Assembly: GCF_000427785.1 (NCBI RefSeq) | Contig: NZ_ATYR01000001.1 | Span: forward strand, 124,149-188,148 | DNA: 64,000 nt | Source of the DNA: Massilia alkalitolerans DSM 17462 | GTDB taxonomy: Bacteria > Pseudomonadota > Gammaproteobacteria > Burkholderiales > Burkholderiaceae_D | Direction: 5' to 3' | Part shown: positions 54,704-62,455 of the stretch, piece by piece | Numbering within the stretch: the first letter of the stretch is position 1 | Layout of the letters: each line of letters starts with the position of its first letter | Notes under the pieces: generated by a model | Database searches by the model: none | What the model was told of the DNA's origin: nothing | Seen by the model: the letters and a program-made list of their open reading frames with translations, nothing else | Made by a program: the position numbers and the translations under genes

Positions 54704-55912
54704 ATGCTGAGCGTGCAGGAAGCACTCGACCTCCTCCTGGCCCGGGCCCATCCGGTCACCGACACCGAGTCCATCGGCACCCTGGCCGCGGCCGGCCGCG
54801 TGCTGGCGGCGACACAATATGCCGGCATCGACGTCCCGCGCGCCGACAACGCCGCCATGGACGGTTATGCCGTACGCAGCGCCGAATGCGGCGCCGGCGC
54901 CGTGCTGCCGGTCAGCCAGCGCATCGCGGCCGGACACGCCCCCGCGCCGCTGGCTCCCGGCAGCGCGGCCCGCATCTTCACCGGCGCCGGCATTCCCGCC
55001 GGCGCCGACGCCGTCGTCATGCAGGAATACTGCCGCGGCGCCGAAGACGGCCGCAGCGTCGTCATCGAGCGGCAGCCCGTACCCGGCGAGCACATCCGCC
55101 GGATCGGCGAGGACATCCGCGCCGGCACCCCGCTGCTGGAGGCCGGCACCCGCCTGCGCGCGCCCGAACTGGCCTACGCGGCATCGAACGGGCTGGCCTG
55201 TCTCCCGGTGACACGCCGGCTGCGCGTGGCCATGCTGTTCACCGGCGACGAACTGACGATGCCCGGCGCAGCGCTGGGACCCGGCCAGATCTACAACGCC
55301 AACCGCTACGCCCTCGGATCGATGCTGTGCGCACTCGGTTGCGAAATCGACGACTTCGGCATCGTGCCCGACCGTCTCGATGCCACCCGTAGCGTGCTGC
55401 GCGATGCGGCCGCCGGCCATGACCTGGTGCTGAGCTGCGGCGGGGCCTCGGTAGGCGATGCCGATCACGTGAAGCCGGCGGTCGCCGCCGAAGGCAGCCT
55501 CGACCTGTGGAAGATCGCCATGAAGCCGGGCAAGCCGCTCGCCTTCGGCACGCTGCGCCGGCCCGGCGGCGCCACCCACTTCATCGGCCTGCCGGGCAAT
55601 CCGGTGGCCTGCTTCGTCAGCTTCCTGCTGTTCGTACGCCCTTTCCTGCTGCGTCTCCAGGGAATGCGCGCCGTGCTGCCCCAGCCGCTGTCGATGCGGG
55701 CCGAGTTCAGCGTCGAGCGTCCCGACGAGCGGCTCGAGTTCCTGCGGGTGCGGGTCAACCAGGCCGGCAATCTCGTGCTGTCCGGCGGTCAGGGATCGGC
55801 GCTCATGCGCTCTGCGGTCCAGGGCAGCGGACTGGCCCTTCGCCCGCCCGGCCAGCGCATCGCACCCGGCGACACGCTTGCCTACCTGCCCTTCGCCGAA
55901 CTGCTCGGCTGA
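54704..55912 (+). CDS. moeA: Molybdopterin molybdenumtransferase
   Basis: 402 residues. It inserts molybdate into adenylated molybdopterin. Motifs: VPRADNAAMDGYAVRS, IFTGAGIPAGADAVVMQEYC, FTGDELTMPG, YNANRYALGSMLCALG, VLSCGGASVGDADHVKPAV, GKPLAFGTL and FIGLPGNPVACFVSFLLFV, all in the usual order. The ATG at 54704 is where domain 1 starts; the frame remains open to 54104 across the divergent dnr gene, which is a shadow. The ribosome site is poor. With moaA and narX nearby it supplies cofactor for nitrate reductase. Confidence 0.95.
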   Translation: MLSVQEALDLLLARAHPVTDTESIGTLAAAGRVLAATQYAGIDVPRADNAAMDGYAVRSAECGAGAVLPVSQRIAAGHAPAPLAPGSAARIFTGAGIPAGADAVVMQEYCRGAEDGRSVVIERQPVPGEHIRRIGEDIRAGTPLLEAGTRLRAPELAYAASNGLACLPVTRRLRVAMLFTGDELTMPGAALGPGQIYNANRYALGSMLCALGCEIDDFGIVPDRLDATRSVLRDAAAGHDLVLSCGGASVGDADHVKPAVAAEGSLDLWKIAMKPGKPLAFGTLRRPGGATHFIGLPGNPVACFVSFLLFVRPFLLRLQGMRAVLPQPLSMRAEFSVERPDERLEFLRVRVNQAGNLVLSGGQGSALMRSAVQGSGLALRPPGQRIAPGDTLAYLPFAELLG

Positions 55913-55927
55913 GCCCTGCCCGCGCTG

Positions 55928-58099
55928 CTACCCGGCGCCGGCGCGATCGGAAAACAGGGGCGCCGGCCTGTGCACCTCGTAGCCCTGGGCGAAATCGACA
56001 CCGATACCGCGCAGCGCCTCGAGCACCTGGGCGTTCTCGACGAATTCGGCGATGGTGCGCAGCCCCATGACGTGGCCGACCCGGTGGATCGCCTCCACCA
56101 TCGTGTAGTTCACGCGGTCGGCAAGCAGGTCCTTGACGAAGCGGCCGTCGATCTTGATGAAGTCGACCGCCAAATGTTTGAGGTAGCCGAACGAGGACAT
56201 TCCACTGCCGAAATCGTCCAGCGAAAAACGGCAGCCCAGGGCTTTGAGTTCGGTAATGAGATGGGTTGCCTGCTTCAGGTTGGCGATGGCCGCCGTTTCG
56301 GTGACCTCGAAGCAGATCCGCGCCGGATCGACCCGCCAGCGCGCCAGCTCCTCCCTCACGAACGGCAGGAAGCCCTCGTCGCACAGCGTGGTGCCCGACA
56401 GGTTGACCGCATACACTGGGGCGCCGGCGCAGTCCGGGTGTAGTTCATGAAAGCGCCGCAACAGGCTGCCGATGACCCAGCGATCGATCTGCGGCATGAT
56501 GCCGTAGCGCTCCGCGGACGGAATGAAGGCCATTGGCGATACCAGCGTTCCGTCGGCCTCCGTCATCCGGATCAGGACCTCGACGTGCCCGGCCGCGCCG
56601 GATTCGGCCTGCAGCGCGCGGATCTGCTGCCCGAACAGGACGAAGCGTTCGTCCTTCAATGCCGCATGCAGGCGGCTGATCCAGCCGACCTCGCCCTTGT
56701 GGCGCTCGACCTCGAGGTCGTCGCGGGTCGAGACGTGCACGCGGTTGCGGCCTTTCTCCTTGGCGACGTAACAGGCCGAATCGGCAATCCGCATGGCATC
56801 GCACAACAGCATCTCGCCGGGCAGCAAGGCAAGCAGTCCAATGCTGACGCCGATCGGGAACACCTTGCCGCCCCAGACGAAGTCGAAGGCCCTGAGCGCC
56901 TGGCGCAGGCGCTCGGCAACGGCGAGGGCCTCGTGTGCTTCGCTGCGGTGCAGGAGCACCCCGAACTCGTCGCCGCCGAGCCTGGCCAGGGTGTCTTCCT
57001 TGCGCAGCGTCCTGCGCATGACGTGCGCAAGCTGGCGCATCAGTTCGTCGCCCGCAGCGTGACCGCAAGTATCGTTGACGATCTTGAACTGGTCGAGGTC
57101 CAGGTACATGAGCGTGTGGCCGGCAGGGGAATCCGACTGCAGGATGGCGCTCAAACGCCGTTCGAATTCGTGCCTGTTGATGAGTTGGGTCAATGCGTCG
57201 TGGGTCGCCAGGTAATGCAGGCGCGACTCGAACTCCTGGCTGGCGGAGACATCGCGGAACACGATCAGGTGGCCGAGCATCCCGCCGGCCTCGTCGCGCA
57301 TTGGCGCGACCGAGAGCGTGACCGGAATCCGGTCCCTGTCCTTGCACAGCACCCATCTGCGCGCCGGTTCGGCCGGTGTCGCGTCGGGAGACAGCGCATG
57401 CAAGTGGAACGGCTGGCCGTCCTGTTCCTCTACCGGCGAGAATACCCTGCTGAGCGGCATGCCGAGCGCGGCATCGCGGTCGCAGGCGCACAGCGCAGCA
57501 GCGGCCGGATTCATGTAGCTCACCGTTCCCGCGCCGTCGACCGCGACGACGCCGTCGCCGATCGCGCCAAGAATCAGCCGCAGGCGTTCGGTCTGCGCGT
57601 GCAGGGCGGCATGGCTCTGCATCAGGCGCTGGTTCAGCTCGCGCTGGCGCGCATCGGATTCCTCGGCGCGCTGGCGCGCCATGCGCAGTTCGTCCTCGTA
57701 GCGCCGGCGTTCGCTCGCATTGAACACGGTGAAATCGGCGCCCACCACCTTGCCTTGCGCATTCCTGCGCTGGGCAGCGTTGACCAGCACCGGGAAGCGC
57801 GTGCCATCGCGCGCCACCAGGCGCAACGCCAGTTCACAGACGGCGCCGCCGAGCTGCAGCATGGGCTGGCATTGGCCCTGGAAAAACACCCGCTCGCCGG
57901 GCGACAGGAAATCCTCCAAGCCGCGCTTGCCGATCACGTCGTCGCGGTCATATCCCGTCCATGCCAGGAACACCTCATTGCAATGGCTGATGTTCCCGTC
58001 CAGGCCCACGGCCACCATGCCGCACAAGGAATTCAGGGCGAAACCGTTCGCCGGCGCCCCTTGGTCGCCGCCGCCGGATACCGTCATCTCGTCACGCAT
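55928..58099 (-). CDS. PAS-PAS-GGDEF-EAL protein, partner of RsbQ-like hydrolase
   Basis: 723 residues, soluble. PAS 1 (~20-135, FALNSLCGMVAVGLDGNISH), coiled coil (~135-170), PAS 2 (~170-300, LILGAIGDGVVAVDGAGTVS), GGDEF (~300-460; RLGGDEFGVLL with RxxD site RKED), EAL (~475-715). The EAL signature reads EVLIRM, and DDFGSGMSSFGYLKHL is kept, so activity is possible but not certain. It starts 12 bases after the RsbQ-like gene. In Bacillus RsbQ acts through the PAS domain of RsbP, so PAS 1 or 2 is the likely docking partner here. That reading is inference. Confidence 0.9.
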   Translation of the reverse strand: MRDEMTVSGGGDQGAPANGFALNSLCGMVAVGLDGNISHCNEVFLAWTGYDRDDVIGKRGLEDFLSPGERVFFQGQCQPMLQLGGAVCELALRLVARDGTRFPVLVNAAQRRNAQGKVVGADFTVFNASERRRYEDELRMARQRAEESDARQRELNQRLMQSHAALHAQTERLRLILGAIGDGVVAVDGAGTVSYMNPAAAALCACDRDAALGMPLSRVFSPVEEQDGQPFHLHALSPDATPAEPARRWVLCKDRDRIPVTLSVAPMRDEAGGMLGHLIVFRDVSASQEFESRLHYLATHDALTQLINRHEFERRLSAILQSDSPAGHTLMYLDLDQFKIVNDTCGHAAGDELMRQLAHVMRRTLRKEDTLARLGGDEFGVLLHRSEAHEALAVAERLRQALRAFDFVWGGKVFPIGVSIGLLALLPGEMLLCDAMRIADSACYVAKEKGRNRVHVSTRDDLEVERHKGEVGWISRLHAALKDERFVLFGQQIRALQAESGAAGHVEVLIRMTEADGTLVSPMAFIPSAERYGIMPQIDRWVIGSLLRRFHELHPDCAGAPVYAVNLSGTTLCDEGFLPFVREELARWRVDPARICFEVTETAAIANLKQATHLITELKALGCRFSLDDFGSGMSSFGYLKHLAVDFIKIDGRFVKDLLADRVNYTMVEAIHRVGHVMGLRTIAEFVENAQVLEALRGIGVDFAQGYEVHRPAPLFSDRAGAG

Positions 58100-58111
58100 C
58101 GGCCGCCCCGG

Positions 58112-58957
58112 TCATAGAAAGGCGCGGATGGCCGCAATGGTTTCCTCGGGTGCGCTCATGTGCGGGCAATGTCCGGTCGCGGCCATGATCCTGAGCGCGC
58201 TGCCGCTGATTCTCTGGTGCAGGTAGCGCCCCACCTCGAGCGGTGCGATGGCGTCGTTGCTGCATTGCAGGATCAGAGAGGGCGTGCGCACGAGCGGCAA
58301 GGCATCGCGGCAATCGCTCAGGAAAGTCACGCGCGCGAACTGCTTCGCCACCGTGGGATGCAGGCGGCAGAAAGTATTGGCCAGCGCCCGTCCCAATTCG
58401 GGGCGCGCGGGGTTGTTCATGATCACCGGTGCCATGCTGGCCGACCAGGTGACGAAGTTGTCCTCGAGGGCGCCGAGCAGCTCGTCCATGTCGCTGCGCT
58501 CGAAGCCGCCCACATAGCCTGCGTCGTTGAGGTAGCGCGGCGACGGCCCGATCAGCACCAGCCGGTCGAACAGCGCCGGCGCGCGGATCGCCGCCAGGAT
58601 CCCGATCATTGCGCTGACCGAATGGCCCACGTAGACGATGTCGCGCAGTTGCGCCTCCTCGCAGATCTCGATCAGGTCCTGGGCGTAGCCGTCCAGCGAG
58701 GCATATTTCTCGGGGCAGTAGGAAGCCGGATCGGATCCGCCGGCGCCGACGTGATCGAAGCACACCGTCAGGTGATCCGACTCGAAGGCGGGCGCGACCC
58801 GGCGCCAGACCGCCTGGTCGCAGCCGAAGCCGTGGGCGAAGACGATGGTCCTGTCGCCCGCGCCCGCGAAGCGTACGTTGTTGCGCCACAGGGCCGACTG
58901 GGCGCCCGCGTCGGGCTGTGCGCTTGCCACGCCGGCCGGGTTCAGGAGCGCGTCCAT
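58112..58957 (-). CDS. rsbQ: RsbQ-like alpha/beta hydrolase (KAI2/D14 relative)
   Basis: 281 residues. It matches RsbQ closely along its length: FAHGFGCDQAVWRRVAP, VCFDHVGAGGSDPASY, VGHSVSAMIGILAAIRAP (nucleophile Ser), LIGPSPRYLNDAGYVGGFE, LILQCSNDAIAP (Asp), GHCPHMSAPEETI (His). RsbQ supplies a hydrophobic ligand or signal to the PAS domain of RsbP; plant KAI2/D14 hormone receptors share the fold. The start overlaps the chemoreceptor gene by 16 bases, with GAGGAGC as ribosome site inside it. The partner PAS-GGDEF-EAL follows directly. No signal peptide. Confidence 0.9.
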   Translation of the reverse strand: MDALLNPAGVASAQPDAGAQSALWRNNVRFAGAGDRTIVFAHGFGCDQAVWRRVAPAFESDHLTVCFDHVGAGGSDPASYCPEKYASLDGYAQDLIEICEEAQLRDIVYVGHSVSAMIGILAAIRAPALFDRLVLIGPSPRYLNDAGYVGGFERSDMDELLGALEDNFVTWSASMAPVIMNNPARPELGRALANTFCRLHPTVAKQFARVTFLSDCRDALPLVRTPSLILQCSNDAIAPLEVGRYLHQRISGSALRIMAATGHCPHMSAPEETIAAIRAFL

Positions 58958-60621
58958 GCCAGCTCCTCGTCCTTGCTGTTGCCCAGCTGGAGGAGCCGGG
59001 AACCGCCGGCAGCAAGCCGCTCGCGCACGCCGGCCGGCCTGCGCGCAGCGGCGGCCGGCTGGCCGTCCGCCGCGGGCTCGGCAAGCCTGAACATGTGGAC
59101 CGTGCGGGTCAGGGCGCCGGCCTGGTCCTGCATCGACTGTGCCGCTGCGGCGGCCTGCTCGACCAGCGCGGCATTCTGTTGCGTCACCGCGTCCATCTGA
59201 GTCACGGCCTGGTTGACCTGTTCGATGCCGCTGCGCTGTTCGTCGCTGGCGGCGCTGATGTCCGCCATCAGGTCGGTCACGCGCTGGACACTGCCCAGGA
59301 CCTGGCGCATGGTATCGGCCGCCTCGCTGGTCAGGCGCGTTCCGTCCGAAATCTTGTCGACGGAATCGCCGATCAGGACCTTGATCTCTTTCGCTGCGGC
59401 TGCGGAGCGATGCGCCAAATTGCGCACCTCGGAGGCCACTACCGCAAAGCCCCTGCCCTGCTCGCCGGCCCGCGCCGCCTCGACTGCCGCATTCAGAGCC
59501 AGGATATTGGTCTGGAACGCGATCCCGTCGATGATCCCCGTGATGTCTTCGATGCGCCGCGCGCTCTCGCTGATCGACGACATGGTCGCGCCGACAGACG
59601 CCACCGCCTCGCTGCCCTCGGCCGTGATCAGCGAGGTCGAATTGGCCAGCGCGCTGGCCTGGCGGGCATTCGAGGCGTTCTGCTGCACGGTCCCGGTCAG
59701 TTCTTCCATCGACGAGGCGGTCTGTTGCAGCGCACTGGCCTGCATTTCGGTCCGCGCGGCAAGGTCAAGGTTCCCGCTGGCGATCTGGCTCGAGGCAGTG
59801 GCGATCGTGTCCGTGCCCTGACGCACCTCGTTCACCATGTGGCCAAGATTGTCATTCATGATCTCGAGCGCCTGCAGCAGTTCGCCCAGCTCGTCGCAGG
59901 AGGTGATCTCGATCCGGCTGCTCAGGTCGCCGCCGGCCACTGCCTGCGCTACCTGCACCGCCCTGCGCAGCGGCCGCACGATGGAGCGTGCCAGCCAGAT
60001 CGCGAACGCGGCGCCGGCGCCGAGCGCCAGCAGTCCCAGCACCAGCATCTGGGTGGCGCTGGAGGAAATCATGGCGGCCACGGCCTTGCCACTGTCCCCG
60101 GCGCGGCGCTTCTGGTAGGCGGTCAGCGCCTGGACGCTTTCCTGCAGCGCGTCCAGCCTCGGCATGGTCTCGCGCATGACCAGTTGCTGGGCCTGCTCGC
60201 GCTGGCCGGATTCGATCAGCGCGCTCACCGAGGAAAACGATGCAACGTAGGCGACCCGCCGCTCGACCACGCTGGCCAGCAGCGTCTTGCCGGATTCGCT
60301 CGTGATCAGGCGCTCCAGGGTCTGGAGGGCCTGCGTGATGTCGTCCTTGTTGGCGGCGATCCGGTCACGGATTTGGGCGCGCTCGTTCGCGCCCGGCACC
60401 AGGAACAGTTCGAGCGTACGGCGCGCATTGGCGCGGGTCAGGGTATCGATCGTCGTGGCGGCATCGGCCTTCACCAGGTCCTGGTCGATGAGGGTGGCGG
60501 TGGAATGGCCGATCGCACGGAAGCCTTGCATGCCGGTCGCCAGCACCAGCACGAGCAGCAGGAGGACCAGGCCGAAGCCAGCGCCAAGGCGGGTGGCGAT
60601 TTTCAGGTTGGAGAATTTCAC
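58942..60621 (-). CDS. Methyl-accepting chemotaxis protein
   Basis: 559 residues. TM 1 (LGAGFGLVLLLLVLVLATGM), a ~150-residue periplasmic four-helix-bundle sensor, TM 2 (MLVLGLLALGAGAAFAIWLA), HAMP (SIVRPLRRAVQVAQAVAGGD), and the signalling domain with the tip IDGIAFQTNILALNAAVEAA and RAGEQGRGFAVVASEVRNLA. No NWETF-type CheR pentapeptide at the C-terminus. Start is GTG at 60621; no clear ribosome site. Its 3' end overlaps the RsbQ-like gene, forming an operon of receptor, hydrolase and c-di-GMP enzyme. Confidence 0.93.
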   Translation of the reverse strand: MKFSNLKIATRLGAGFGLVLLLLVLVLATGMQGFRAIGHSTATLIDQDLVKADAATTIDTLTRANARRTLELFLVPGANERAQIRDRIAANKDDITQALQTLERLITSESGKTLLASVVERRVAYVASFSSVSALIESGQREQAQQLVMRETMPRLDALQESVQALTAYQKRRAGDSGKAVAAMISSSATQMLVLGLLALGAGAAFAIWLARSIVRPLRRAVQVAQAVAGGDLSSRIEITSCDELGELLQALEIMNDNLGHMVNEVRQGTDTIATASSQIASGNLDLAARTEMQASALQQTASSMEELTGTVQQNASNARQASALANSTSLITAEGSEAVASVGATMSSISESARRIEDITGIIDGIAFQTNILALNAAVEAARAGEQGRGFAVVASEVRNLAHRSAAAAKEIKVLIGDSVDKISDGTRLTSEAADTMRQVLGSVQRVTDLMADISAASDEQRSGIEQVNQAVTQMDAVTQQNAALVEQAAAAAQSMQDQAGALTRTVHMFRLAEPAADGQPAAAARRPAGVRERLAAGGSRLLQLGNSKDEELAWTRS

Positions 60622-60831
60622 GATAATGAAGTGTTCTGTAATTGGGGCGCCTCAGGAGGGGCGCCGGGACAAGGCAGGATATATTGCCCATGCGTAACAT
60701 CAGCAGTGTATCGGCCCCCATCGTGGTCTGCGAATAGGCCGAAGTGACTACTTCCCTTCCTCCGTCATGCCGACTGTCGCGCCCGCCCGAGCCCCATACA
60801 ATGAGGACATTCATGATGACTGGAGCATGGC

Positions 60832-61806
60832 ATGTTGCAAGACCGATTTGGTCGGACGATCGAGTACCTGCGCCTGTCGGTGACGGATCGCTGCGACCTG
60901 CGTTGCACCTATTGCATCCCGACCGGATTCAAGGGCTTCGAAGAACCCGCCGACTGGCTCAGCTTCGACGAGATCGAGCGCCTGCTGGGCGCGTTTGCCC
61001 GCCTCGGCACGCGGCGCGTGCGTCTCACCGGCGGCGAACCCTTGCTGCGCCGTCACGTCAGCGCGCTGGCCGCGCGCATCTCCGCCATCGACGGCATCGA
61101 CGACCTGTCGATGTCGACCAACGCCACCCAGTTGCGACGCCATGCAGGCGACTTGCGCGCGGCCGGCGTCAGCCGCATCAACGTCAGCCTCGATACGCTC
61201 GACCGCGCCTGCATGCGGGCGATCACCGGACGCGACAGCCATGCCCAGATCATGGACGGCATCATGGCCGGCAAGGAAGCGGGGTTCGAGCCGATCAAGA
61301 TCAACATGGTGGCCATGCGTGGCGTGAACGAAGGCGAAATCGATCGCATGGCGGAATTCTGCATCGAACACGGCTTCGTGCTGCGCCTGATCGAGGTGAT
61401 GCCGATGGGCGCTACCGGCCGCAACACGTCCTATCTCGACCTGCAGCCGATCCGCGCCCGCCTGCAGGAGCGCTACGATCTGGTGCCCCAAGCCGTCGAA
61501 CTGGGCGGCGGGCCGGCGCGCTACCTCGCCACCCGCGATGGCCGTACCAGCATCGGGTTCATCACGCCGATGTCGCAGCACTTCTGCGCGACCTGCAACC
61601 GGGTCAGGCTGGCCGTGGACGGCACACTGTACCTGTGCCTGGGCCAGGAACAGAAGTTCGAGTTCCGCCCGCTGCTGCGCGGCGGCGCCAGTGACGCCGA
61701 ACTCGAGGCGGCGATCCGCACGGCCATCGAACTCAAGCCCCAGAAACACGAATTCACCGAGCGGCCCGAGAAGATCATCCGCTTCATGGCCCAGACCGGA
61801 GGCTGA
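60832..61806 (+). CDS. moaA: GTP 3',8-cyclase
   Basis: 324 residues, radical SAM. It catalyses the first step of molybdopterin synthesis, GTP to 3',8-cyclo-7,8-dihydro-GTP. N-terminal cluster CDLRCTYC (CX3CX2C), RVRLTGGEPLLRR, VSLDTLD; C-terminal cluster CATCNRVRLAVDGTLYLC, then the required terminal Gly-Gly (MAQTGG). Length is normal. It lies one base upstream of the carbonic anhydrase gene, so they are co-transcribed with narX. Confidence 0.96.
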   Translation: MLQDRFGRTIEYLRLSVTDRCDLRCTYCIPTGFKGFEEPADWLSFDEIERLLGAFARLGTRRVRLTGGEPLLRRHVSALAARISAIDGIDDLSMSTNATQLRRHAGDLRAAGVSRINVSLDTLDRACMRAITGRDSHAQIMDGIMAGKEAGFEPIKINMVAMRGVNEGEIDRMAEFCIEHGFVLRLIEVMPMGATGRNTSYLDLQPIRARLQERYDLVPQAVELGGGPARYLATRDGRTSIGFITPMSQHFCATCNRVRLAVDGTLYLCLGQEQKFEFRPLLRGGASDAELEAAIRTAIELKPQKHEFTERPEKIIRFMAQTGG

Positions 61807-61807
61807 C

Positions 61808-62455
61808 ATGCAGGACATCGAGAAATTCATCCGCGGCTTCGGCCGCTTCCAGCAACAGTACCTGAGCGAGCCGACTGCCCTGGACAGCCTGCGCAGCGGG
61901 CAGCATCCGGGCACGCTGGTGATCGGCTGCTGCGACTCGCGGGTCGACCCGGCGCTGTTGACCGGCAGCGATCCGGGCGACATGTTTGTTGTGCGCAATA
62001 TCGCCAACCTGGTGCCGCCCTGCACGCCCGACGCGCCGCCCGGCGTCAGTTCCGCCATCGAGTTCGCCGTTTGCGGCCTCGAGGTCTCGCGCATCATCGT
62101 GCTCGGCCATGCCCGCTGCGGCGGCATCCGCGCCCTGATGTCGCAGGCCAGGGTCACCGAGGAGACCGATTTCGTGGCGCGCTGGATGCGCATCGCCGAA
62201 CCGGTACGCCAGGAAGTCCTGCGTGAACTGTCGCACAAACACGAGGACAGCCGCTGCCGCGCGGCCGAACTGGCCAGCATCCTGCACTCGCTGGATAACC
62301 TCATGACCTATCCCTGGATCAAGCGCCGCGTGGAAGCCGGCAAGCTCGCCCTGCACGGCTGGTATTTCGACATCGCGACCGGTTCTCTGCAGGCCTATTC
62401 CCCGCGCAAGCAAGAGTTCCTGAATCTGGTCGAGCCGCTCGCCGCCGCGGCATGA
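61808..62455 (+). CDS. can: Beta-class carbonic anhydrase
   Basis: 215 residues. Zinc ligands and Asp/Arg dyad: CCDSRVDP (CXDXR) and LGHARCGGIRAL (HXXC), with intervening VRNIANLVPP and SSAIEFAVCGLEVSRIIVLG. It interconverts CO2 and bicarbonate. The ATG at 61808 follows the moaA stop (TGAC ATG), and the stop overlaps narX (ATGA), an unusual placement between a molybdenum cofactor gene and a nitrate sensor. Confidence 0.95.
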   Translation: MQDIEKFIRGFGRFQQQYLSEPTALDSLRSGQHPGTLVIGCCDSRVDPALLTGSDPGDMFVVRNIANLVPPCTPDAPPGVSSAIEFAVCGLEVSRIIVLGHARCGGIRALMSQARVTEETDFVARWMRIAEPVRQEVLRELSHKHEDSRCRAAELASILHSLDNLMTYPWIKRRVEAGKLALHGWYFDIATGSLQAYSPRKQEFLNLVEPLAAAA

